A stretch of DNA of 64,000 nucleotides, from assembly GCA_021325375.1 (NCBI GenBank), contig JAJPHG010000018.1, positions 124,001 to 188,000 on the forward strand. Direction: 5' to 3'. This document shows positions 1-5,875 of the stretch, in pieces. The DNA comes from Alphaproteobacteria bacterium (GTDB lineage: Bacteria; Pseudomonadota; Alphaproteobacteria; Micropepsales; Micropepsaceae). The notes beneath the pieces were generated by a model. The model worked only from the letters and a program-made list of their open reading frames with translations, was not told where the DNA came from and did no database searches. A program made the position numbers and the translations under genes. Numbering within the stretch: position 1 is the first letter of the stretch; each line of letters starts with the position of its first letter.

Positions 1-161
1 CAGATGCGGATCGCCGCTTCCTGGCTGATGCGCTTCTGCGCGATGACGCCGTCGGTGTAGTCGGCGGACGCAACGGCGGCGCCGAGCACAGCACCCGAGA
101 TCCCGATCAGCGCGAAGATCGCGGCCCGCCCGGCCGCCTTGAAACGCTTTGTCCCACCCAT
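1..161 (-). CDS. Exported protein, N-terminal part only
   Basis: The reading frame enters from the left edge, so only the first 53 residues are present. It starts at an ATG at 161. Residues 1-12 are basic (MGGTKRFKAAGR). They are followed by a hydrophobic stretch of about 20 residues ending in ASA, which is a typical Sec signal peptide with a likely cut before DYTDG. The mature start does not match any family I can name. A Sel1-type periplasmic protein is possible but this is a guess from the DGVIAQ segment alone. The export call rests on the signal peptide only. Confidence 0.55.
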   Translation of the reverse strand, partial: MGGTKRFKAAGRAAIFALIGISGAVLGAAVASADYTDGVIAQKRISQEAAIRI

Positions 162-382
162 GGCATATCCCCGCCACGCGCGAATCTGTTTCGATCCGCG
201 ACCGATGTTAACGTTAAGCCGTGAAATGCGTTCCGAAAAGGGCGGGAGCGATTCGCCTTTTTGCCGCGAAATCGACCGATTCGAGCAAAGCCCTTGAGCA
301 CGCTTAACTATCTTGCGGAATCACAACGTGGTTAACGCGCGCGCGGGTCACGGAGACGAAAATATTTGCGTGAGCGCGTGTC

Positions 383-661
383 TCAGGCGCCACGCCAGTA
401 CTGCACCAGCGACCACGCCCCGATGGCGATGAAGCCGATGCCGGCGATCAGCTTGAGCGGCACGTGCTCGAGATAGCGCCCGCCATACGCGCCGATCACC
501 ACAGAGATCGCGGAGCCCAGCACCAGCGCGCCGGCCGACGCGGCGAACACCATCCACGGCGAACGCTCGCGCTCGGAGGCGAAGAGAAGCGTGGCGAGCT
601 GTGTCTTGTCGCCGAGCTCGGCGATGAAGATCGTGACGAACATCGTGATGAGCTGGCCCAT
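383..661 (-). CDS. GDT1/UPF0016 family membrane protein
   Basis: This is a 92-residue membrane protein of the TMEM165/GDT1 (UPF0016) family, whose members move manganese or calcium out of the cytosol. The diagnostic motif ELGDKTQ is near residue 15, and three hydrophobic segments cover most of the protein. Many family members carry this three-helix unit twice; this one has one copy, so it would have to dimerise. I chose the ATG at 661 over the upstream TTG at 673 because a GGAGA ribosome binding site lies 6 nt before it. The exact ion transported cannot be read from the sequence. Confidence 0.8.
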   Translation of the reverse strand: MGQLITMFVTIFIAELGDKTQLATLLFASERERSPWMVFAASAGALVLGSAISVVIGAYGGRYLEHVPLKLIAGIGFIAIGAWSLVQYWRGA

Positions 662-676
662 TCTTTTCTCCAATTC

Positions 677-810
677 GACCCTCCCTCAAGGGGAGGGTCG
701 AAAAATGCGAAGCATTTTTCGGGGAGGGGTCTAGCTTGAGCAAGTACCCCTCCCCGAAATTTGCTTCGCTGTGCTCAGCAAATTGTCGACCCTCCCTCAA
801 GGGGAGGGTG
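677..810. repeat. Compound palindromic repeat (REP-like)
   Basis: Four nested inverted repeats stand in a row between purH and the GDT1 gene: GACCCTCCC/GGGAGGGTC (677-699), CGAAAAATGC/GCATTTTTCG (699-721), GGGGAGGGGT/ACCCCTCCCC (721-755), and a second copy of the first unit (788-809). The layout is that of bacterial REP/BIME repeats. A related hairpin lies at 46105-46124. In RNA it would fold strongly and may protect or end the purH transcript. Confidence 0.75.
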
Positions 811-814
811 GCGT

Positions 815-2392
815 TCAGTGCCGGAAGTGACGCATCCCGGTGAACGCCATCGCGAGGCCCGCATTGTCCGCGGCATCGATGATCTCCTGGTCGCGGATCG
901 AGCCGCCGGGCTGGATGACCGAGGTCGCGCCCGCTTCCGCGACCGTGAGCAAGCCGTCGGGGAACGGGAAGAACGCGTCGGACGCCGCGGCCGAGCCCTT
1001 GGTCATCGGCTCGGCCCAGCCTGCCGCCTTCTGCGCGTCGAGCGCCTTGAGCGCCGCGATGCGCGCGCTGTCGACGCGGCTCATCTGGCCCGCGCCTATC
1101 CCCGCGGTCTGCAGGTCCTTGACATAGACGATGGTGTTCGACTTGACGTGCTTACCCACGGTGAAGGCAAAGAGCATGTCGGCGAGCTCGGCGTCCGAAG
1201 GCTTGCGCCTGGTGACGACCTTGAGGTCGGAAGCGGCGACATGTCCGTTGTCGCGCGTCTGCACCAGGAACCCGCCGGCGACGGATTTGTAGGCGAGACC
1301 GGACGCGTTCGGATCGGGCAGGTCGCCCGCGATCAGCAGGCGCAGGTTGCGCCGCGCGCTCAGGATGCGGCGCGCGTCCTCGTCGGCGTCGGGCGCGATG
1401 ATCACCTCGGTGAAGAGCTTGGCGATCTCTTCGGCGGTCGCGCCGTCGAGCTTGCGGTTGAAGGCGAGGATGCCGCCATAGGCGCTGACCGGATCGCAGG
1501 CGAGCGCTTTCTTGTAAGCTTCGAGGAGATCGTGGCCCAGCGCCACGCCGCACGGGTTCGCGTGCTTGATGATGGCGCAGGCGGGGCGCGCGAACTCCGC
1601 GACCAGCTCATAGGCCGCATCGGTGTCGTTGATGTTGTTGTAGGAAAGCTCGCGGCCCTGGAGCTGCTCGGCGGTGGCGACGCCGTAGCGCTTCTCGCCG
1701 GTCACGTAGAACGCGGCCGATTGGTGCGGGTTCTCGCCATAGCGCAGCGCCTGGCGCAGATGACCGCTGAGCGAGCGCCGCCGCGGCGCTTTCTCGTCGA
1801 GCTGATCGGCAAGCCAGCCCGACACCGCGCTATCGTAAGCGGCGGTGCGGGCGAAGGCGGTCTGCGCGAGATTCCGGCGCAGCGCGAGCGAGGTCGCGCC
1901 CTTGTTCGTATCCATCTCGGCCAGCACGGCCGCATAATCTTGCGGATCGACGACGACGGTGACCCAGTCGTGGTTCTTCGCCGCGGAGCGCGTCATCGCC
2001 GGACCGCCGATGTCGATGTTCTCGATCGTCTCGTCATAGGAGGCGCCTTTGGCGACGGTCGCCTCGAAGGGGTAGAGGTTGCAGACGAGCAGATCGATGC
2101 CCTCGATCCCATGCGCGCGCATCGCCTCAGCGTGATCGTCCTTGTCGCGCAGCGCCAGCAATCCGCCATGGATTTTCGGATGCAGCGTCTTGACGCGGCC
2201 GTCCATCATCTCGGGCGAGCCGGTCACCTCCGACACGTCGGTGACGGCAAGCCCCGCGTCGCGCAGCGCCTTGGCCGTGCCGCCGGTGGAGATGAGTTCC
2301 GTGCCGTGGCGCGCGAGGCCCTGGGCGAATGGGACGAGGCCCTGCTTGTCGGAAACCGAAAGCAGCGCGCGGCGGATGGGGCGGAGCGTCAT
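815..2392 (-). CDS. purH: Bifunctional AICAR transformylase / IMP cyclohydrolase PurH
   Basis: PurH carries out the last two steps of purine synthesis in the cytoplasm: formyl transfer to AICAR and ring closure to IMP. The start [15 protein letters not shown] and the STGGT and [13 protein letters not shown] segments belong to the N-terminal cyclohydrolase domain. The transformylase domain shows LRYGENPHQ, the catalytic KHANPCG motif and the C-terminal [16 protein letters not shown]. With the start at 2392 the protein has 525 residues, the usual length. An in-frame ATG at 2446 would add 18 residues unlike the family. The call is firm. Confidence 0.97.
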   Translation of the reverse strand: MTLRPIRRALLSVSDKQGLVPFAQGLARHGTELISTGGTAKALRDAGLAVTDVSEVTGSPEMMDGRVKTLHPKIHGGLLALRDKDDHAEAMRAHGIEGIDLLVCNLYPFEATVAKGASYDETIENIDIGGPAMTRSAAKNHDWVTVVVDPQDYAAVLAEMDTNKGATSLALRRNLAQTAFARTAAYDSAVSGWLADQLDEKAPRRRSLSGHLRQALRYGENPHQSAAFYVTGEKRYGVATAEQLQGRELSYNNINDTDAAYELVAEFARPACAIIKHANPCGVALGHDLLEAYKKALACDPVSAYGGILAFNRKLDGATAEEIAKLFTEVIIAPDADEDARRILSARRNLRLLIAGDLPDPNASGLAYKSVAGGFLVQTRDNGHVAASDLKVVTRRKPSDAELADMLFAFTVGKHVKSNTIVYVKDLQTAGIGAGQMSRVDSARIAALKALDAQKAAGWAEPMTKGSAAASDAFFPFPDGLLTVAEAGATSVIQPGGSIRDQEIIDAADNAGLAMAFTGMRHFRH

Positions 2393-2430
2393 CGACGGCG
2401 ACTCGGGTTTTACGTGAGGTCGCCGGGGTC

Positions 2431-2637
2431 TTACTTCCTCGCCCACAAAAAGAGAAGGCCGAGAACGGTGCTCGCGATCAGGGATTGGGTGAAAGGCAGG
2501 AACAGCTTGTGATTGGCCCAGTTGACGGACACGTCGCCGGGGAGAGGATCGAGGCCCAGCCAGGCCACGACGGGCCCCAGGACCAGCGCCCCCGCGGCGA
2601 CGATCATCAGGAAGATCAGGCTACCTGGGATACGCAT
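2431..2637 (-). CDS. DUF2905 small inner-membrane protein
   Basis: A 68-residue protein with two hydrophobic segments, at about residues 5-27 and 48-64. The central LPGDV and the [12 protein letters not shown] stretch match the DUF2905 family, which has no known function and is often found near housekeeping genes. It lies just upstream of purH on the same strand and overlaps the 3' end of a small unnamed frame (2616-2795), so the three may be cotranscribed. Confidence 0.75.
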   Translation of the reverse strand: MRIPGSLIFLMIVAAGALVLGPVVAWLGLDPLPGDVSVNWANHKLFLPFTQSLIASTVLGLLFLWARK

Positions 2638-2795
2638 GCGGCGGCGGCCAGGGCTTGGGCGGCCTCGCGGATCTTGGGATCGTCAGAATTCAGCGGATCG
2701 GGGGCGATGGGCGCATCCACGGCCACGGTCTCCAGGGCCATGCCGTTGTGGCGCTCGAGCGCGGAGAGTAGGTCGGTGATCGAAATCTGAAGCAT
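2616..2795 (-). CDS. Small hypothetical protein overlapping the DUF2905 gene
   Basis: A 59-residue frame starts at the ATG at 2795 and ends at a TGA at 2616, overlapping the DUF2905 gene by 22 nt in another frame. The product begins [18 protein letters not shown] and ends in an alanine-rich helix. No family is recognised. Support is the tight overlap, which suggests translational coupling, and the absence of any other gene in this stretch. Confidence 0.4.
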   Translation of the reverse strand: MLQISITDLLSALERHNGMALETVAVDAPIAPDPLNSDDPKIREAAQALAAAACVSQVA

Positions 2796-2863
2796 GAAAG
2801 TCTCCGGCAGTCGTTCGCGACGGCGATCATGCGCGGGAGAGGCTCAACGAAACGTCAAGGAAC

Positions 2864-2928
2864 ACAGTTACTTAACTGTAAACGTGATGGAAATTAAGAA
2901 AATTGATTTTTCAAGCTTGAAAAATCAA
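2864..2928. promoter_or_regulatory. Two palindromes upstream of the DUF2089 operon
   Basis: ACAGTTA-ct-TAACTGT lies at 2864-2879. A perfect 26-bp palindrome with half-site TTGATTTTTCAAG occupies 2903-2928 and ends 23 bp before the start codon at 2952. Both sit in an AT-rich patch quite unlike the surrounding DNA. They look like operator sites; the first gene of the operon is itself a predicted DNA-binding protein, so autoregulation is possible but not shown. Confidence 0.6.
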
Positions 2929-2951
2929 GAATATCAATATATCTCTTCGCC

Positions 2952-3320
2952 ATGGCCCGCGAATGGCAAGAACTCCTCGAACTCACCCGCGATCAGCCGA
3001 TTATGGTCGAGCGCGTGCGCCTTCCGCAGAAGGACATCGCGGTGGAAGGCAGCTTCGAGCTGCCGCAGCTCGCCCGCCTCGACGCCTCGGACCAGATCTT
3101 CGTCGCCGCCTTCGTGCGCAGCCACGGCTCGATCAAGGAGATGGAGCGCGTCTTCGGCGTCAGCTACCCCACGATCAAGGCGCGGCTGAACCGCATCGCC
3201 GCGCGGCTGGAATTCGTCGACATCGATCCCAAGCCCACGCAGAGCGACGTCATCGAGCGGCTTCGCGCGGGCGAGCTCACCGCCGAAGAGGCGATCGCCG
3301 AACTGGGGGGACTCACATGA
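2952..3320 (+). CDS. DUF2089-family helix-turn-helix protein
   Basis: A 122-residue predicted DNA-binding regulator. Residues ~33-90 (SFELPQLARL, then VRSHGSIKEMERVFGVSYPTIKARLNRI) match the DUF2089 domain, a helix-turn-helix. Family members usually begin with a four-cysteine zinc ribbon; here that region is present in outline (LELTRDQ) but contains no cysteine. A short SHOCT-like tail (RLRAGELTAEEAIAELGG) follows. It is the first gene of a three-gene operon, and its stop overlaps the next start as ATGA. Confidence 0.75.
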   Translation: MAREWQELLELTRDQPIMVERVRLPQKDIAVEGSFELPQLARLDASDQIFVAAFVRSHGSIKEMERVFGVSYPTIKARLNRIAARLEFVDIDPKPTQSDVIERLRAGELTAEEAIAELGGLT

Positions 3321-3580
3321 TGCCGCCGCTTCTTGTCAGGCTTCAGATCATGAGACGGGACGGAAGGCGGTTGCGGCTCTGGCTGCCGCTGTTCCTGTTC
3401 TGGCTGATCGCGCTGCCCTTCGTGATCGTGGCGCTGCCGGTGGTGATCGTGATCCTGGCGCTGATGAGGCGCCGGCCCTTCGCCGTCGTCGCCGCCTACT
3501 GGCGCGTGCTGGGCGCGATCTCCGGCACCGACATCGAGCTGAGCGGCAGGCGCTCTTTCGTCCTGCTGCACGTCTACTGA
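3317..3580 (+). CDS. Small membrane protein in the DUF2089/SHOCT operon
   Basis: An 87-residue protein with a basic N-terminus and one long hydrophobic region at about residues 22-46, most likely a membrane hairpin or single span, followed by an RRRP stop-transfer segment. The ATG at 3317 overlaps the stop of the DUF2089 gene, and the next gene begins 10 nt after its stop. No family name can be given. The setting between a regulator and a SHOCT-like protein resembles envelope-stress modules. Confidence 0.6.
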   Translation: MMPPLLVRLQIMRRDGRRLRLWLPLFLFWLIALPFVIVALPVVIVILALMRRRPFAVVAAYWRVLGAISGTDIELSGRRSFVLLHVY

Positions 3581-3590
3581 GGAGACGCCC

Positions 3591-4019
3591 ATGAGCGACA
3601 ACCGCAAACAGATCCTGGAGATGCTTGGCCAAGGCCGCATCACCGCCGACGAAGCCGAGCGCCTGCTCGCGGCGCTGGAGGCGCAAGCCTCGCCCGCGCA
3701 AGCCGCGGCCGCGCCGGCGCCCAAATATCTGCGCGTGCAGATCGACGCCGACGACGCGAAGGGCGGCGACGTGCGCACCAAGGTGAACATCCGCGTGCCG
3801 CTGCAATTGCTGCGCGCCGGCGTGAAGCTCGCAAGCGTCCTTCCCCCCGACGCGCGCGAGCAGATGAACGAGGCGCTGCACGAGAAGGGCGTCGGCCTCG
3901 ACATCAACCAGATAAGACCTGAGAACCTCGACGAATTGATCGAGAATTTGCGGGACGTCTCCATCGACATCGCCGGCCGCCGCGGCCGCACCGCGACGAT
4001 CAAGGTGTTCTCGGAGTAG
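3591..4019 (+). CDS. SHOCT-like domain protein
   Basis: A 142-residue soluble protein. Residues 1-30 (RKQILEMLGQGRITADEAERLLAAL) form a SHOCT-like helical pair of the kind at the start of YvlB/LiaX-type proteins. An Ala/Pro linker follows, and then a domain with VNIRVPLQLLRAGVKLASVLP that recurs in these proteins. GAGGAGAC precedes the ATG at 3591. It is the last gene of the operon starting at 2952. In Firmicutes related proteins act in envelope stress; transferring that role here is inference. Confidence 0.65.
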   Translation: MSDNRKQILEMLGQGRITADEAERLLAALEAQASPAQAAAAPAPKYLRVQIDADDAKGGDVRTKVNIRVPLQLLRAGVKLASVLPPDAREQMNEALHEKGVGLDINQIRPENLDELIENLRDVSIDIAGRRGRTATIKVFSE

Positions 4020-4046
4020 GGGGCACGGCGCCGCGCCCGATAAGTA

Positions 4047-4075
4047 TTGGCGAACGCCGCCTCTCTCGCTATAGA
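4047..4075 (+). promoter_or_regulatory. Promoter of the interrupted host tRNA-Leu
   Basis: TTGGCG (4047-4052), a 17-bp spacer and TATAGA (4070-4075) form a sigma-70-type promoter whose transcript would begin a few bases before the tRNA 5' end at 4088. Because the tRNA is now cut, this promoter reads from 4088 towards the integrase gene. Confidence 0.7.
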
Positions 4076-4087
4076 GCTAAACCGCGT

Positions 4088-4126
4088 GCCCGAGTGGTGG
4101 AACTGGTAGACGCACTGGACTCAAAA
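4088..4126 (+). pseudogene. tRNA-Leu(CAA), 5' half
   Basis: The sequence has the acceptor strand GCCCGAG, a Leu-type D arm with GGTAGACGCA, the anticodon stem strand CTGGA and the loop CTCAAAA. It then runs into unrelated AT-rich DNA at 4127. The matching 3' half is at 32538-32585, with acceptor strand CTCGGGC pairing perfectly. Joined, the two give an 87-nt tRNA-Leu with anticodon CAA. In the present arrangement neither side restores the gene. Confidence 0.9.
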
Positions 4127-4198
4127 AAGGAAATGAACGAAAAAATACAGCAAAAACAAATAGTTATAATTATCAAAGGCTTACACAAAGCTTTCACA
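4118..4198 (+). other. attL: core repeat and arm-type sites
   Basis: The core GACTCAAAA (4118-4126) covers the anticodon loop. Two short related sequences follow, CTTACACA (4180-4187) and CTTTCACA (4191-4198). The same two octamers occur near the other end of the element at 32462-32469 and 32451-32458. This is what arm-type integrase binding sites look like. The partial dyad AAAGGC...GCCTT around 4175-4203, with a T run after it, could also act as a weak terminator between the tRNA promoter and the integrase. Confidence 0.6.
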
Positions 4199-4238
4199 GC
4201 CTTGCTTTTTCCGGCAAAAGCGCGTATGCGTACGCGTG

Positions 4239-5630
4239 ATGAGTGGGACACTCGATCTCGCGGGCGGAAAGCTCCACCTCTACAAGCGTGAGAACAGCGA
4301 CGTTTGGCAGTGCTCGGCCTATATGGCGGGCCGGAATCATCGCGTCTCCACGAAAGAGCGCGATGTCGAGCGCGCGAAGGAAGCCGCGCAGGAATGGTAT
4401 CTCGGCCTGCGCGTGAAGAAGCGGACCGGCGAGCTTGAGGGTGGCCCTACCCTTGCTCAAGCTGCCGCGAAATTCCTCCCCGAATACGAAACCCTCACGG
4501 CGGGCGAGCGCAACCCCGAATACGTCAAGAGTCACGGCGACCGGCTCCGTGTCCATCTCCTCCCCTTTTTGGGCAAGACGCCGGTGACGCGCATCGGCGC
4601 TCAGGCCGCGCAGGACTACCGCGTGCACCGCAAGACCAAGCCCAAGGAGGCCTTCGAGCGCGAAGCGCTCGAAGCGAAGAAAGTACTGGAGGCGAAGGAG
4701 CAGGGGAAAGTCTATACGCCGAAGAAGCCGTGGACGGCCCCGGCCAATTCCACACTCAAGCACGAGATCGTCACGTTGCGGCTCGTGCTCAAGACCGCGC
4801 AGCGCCTCGGCTGGATCGAGCATGTGCCCGACCTCTCGCCGCCCTATCGCGGCTCGGGCAAGATCAGCCACCGCGCATGGTTCACGCTCGAAGAATACAA
4901 CGAGCTATGCCGGGTGACGCGCGACCGCGCGAAGGACCCGCCCAAGCCGCGCTGGAAGTGGGAATGCGAGCAGCTCAACAATTTCGTCGTCTTCATGGTC
5001 AACACCGGCCTTCGCCCCGACGAGGCCGCGCGGCTGGAATTCCGGGATGTCGAGATCGTCGCGGACCGCGCGACGGGCGAGACGATCCTTGAGATTAGTG
5101 TGCGCGGAAAGAGGGGCGTCGGCTATTGCAAGAGCATGCCGGGTGCCGTCTATCCGTTCGAGCAGCTAAGCAAGCGCCTCCGCGCCAAGGACCCGAAGTC
5201 GCGCCAGTCGAAAGGCGGGCCTTCGGAGGCGCAGAATGGTGACAAGGGTCAGCGCAGCGATTTGGTGTTGCCCGGCCCGACCGATCTGTTGTTTCCGGGC
5301 TTGCGGTCCCATCACCTCAACGCGGTCCTCGAAGAGATGGGGTTGAAATCCGACCGCGAGGGGCAGGCGCGCAGCGCGTATTCTCTCCGCCACACCTACA
5401 TATGCCTCCGGCTCATGGAAGGAGCCGACATCTACGCCATCGCCAAGAACTGCCGCACCAGCGTCGAGATGATCGAAAAATTCTACGCCGCCCATATCAA
5501 GAACACGATCGATACGACCAAGACGAACGTCAGGTCACAGGACCGGCCGAACGGCCCCCCCTCTAAGCGTAAAGCGAACGCGAAACGCCCATCGGCGGCC
5601 CGAAAAGGCGGGTACCCGCCGCGCCGCTGA
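4239..5630 (+). CDS. Tyrosine-type integrase
   Basis: This 463-residue site-specific recombinase is presumably responsible for insertion at the tRNA-Leu anticodon loop. The N-terminal part contains an arm-binding-like region and a core-binding domain (about residues 70-200) with a charged helical insertion at 130-165. The catalytic domain shows Arg259 in NTGLRPDEAARL, Lys291, the YSLRHTY box with Arg384 and His385, and the nucleophile Tyr416 in EKFYAAH. The ATG at 4239 directly follows an in-frame GTG at 4236. Transcription may come from the host tRNA promoter at 4047. The tail after residue 430 is rich in Lys/Arg/Pro. Confidence 0.92.
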   Translation: MSGTLDLAGGKLHLYKRENSDVWQCSAYMAGRNHRVSTKERDVERAKEAAQEWYLGLRVKKRTGELEGGPTLAQAAAKFLPEYETLTAGERNPEYVKSHGDRLRVHLLPFLGKTPVTRIGAQAAQDYRVHRKTKPKEAFEREALEAKKVLEAKEQGKVYTPKKPWTAPANSTLKHEIVTLRLVLKTAQRLGWIEHVPDLSPPYRGSGKISHRAWFTLEEYNELCRVTRDRAKDPPKPRWKWECEQLNNFVVFMVNTGLRPDEAARLEFRDVEIVADRATGETILEISVRGKRGVGYCKSMPGAVYPFEQLSKRLRAKDPKSRQSKGGPSEAQNGDKGQRSDLVLPGPTDLLFPGLRSHHLNAVLEEMGLKSDREGQARSAYSLRHTYICLRLMEGADIYAIAKNCRTSVEMIEKFYAAHIKNTIDTTKTNVRSQDRPNGPPSKRKANAKRPSAARKGGYPPRR

Positions 5631-5636
5631 TAGAAC

Positions 5637-5665
5637 TTGGCGAACGCCCATGTTCTGGCTATAGC
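5637..5665 (+). promoter_or_regulatory. Promoter of the element's tRNA-Leu, near copy of the host one
   Basis: TTGGCG (5637-5642), a 17-bp spacer and TATAGC (5660-5665). The -35 region shares the 12-mer TTGGCGAACGCC with the host tRNA promoter, and the spacing to the tRNA start is 11 nt against 12 nt in the host. The replacement tRNA therefore appears to bring its own housekeeping-type promoter. Confidence 0.7.
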
Positions 5666-5676
5666 TTTATCAGGCT

Positions 5677-5762
5677 GCCCCAGTGGCGAAACGGTAGACG
5701 CACGGCACTCAAAATGCCGCGCCCTTGCGGGCGTGTTGGTTCAAGTCCGACCTGGGGCACCA
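5677..5762 (+). tRNA. tRNA-Leu(CAA), complete, carried by the island
   Basis: An 86-nt tRNA with encoded CCA. The acceptor stem GCCCCAG/CTGGGGC is perfect, the D arm contains GGTAGACGCA, the anticodon stem CGGCA/TGCCG holds the loop CTCAAAA (anticodon CAA), the long variable arm is of Leu type, and the T arm GTTGG/CCGAC holds TTCAAGT. It differs from the split host tRNA-Leu(CAA) at several stem positions, including the anticodon stem, while keeping the same loop. It would decode UUG and so replace the function lost by insertion at 4126. Confidence 0.95.
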
Positions 5763-5875
5763 CTTAATCTTCGTGGCGTTGCGAAAGAACCGGCCTGACA
5801 GCTAGCAGCGGGAATTCGTCTGTCCTTCTCAACGGTGAAGAAGGAAAATCACGAGGCAGGAAAGGAGGGGCGATC

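Noticed and set aside
761-2512. 583-codon frame on the plus strand opposite purH
   Set aside because: It is the antisense shadow of purH, Arg/Gly-rich and without any domain, a usual effect in GC-rich DNA.
4127-5676. A short element ending at the complete tRNA-Leu at 5677
   Set aside because: The 9-bp repeat and the perfectly matching tRNA 3' half are at 32529-32585, and the tRNA at 5677 does not complete the 5' half at 4088 because its acceptor and anticodon stems differ.
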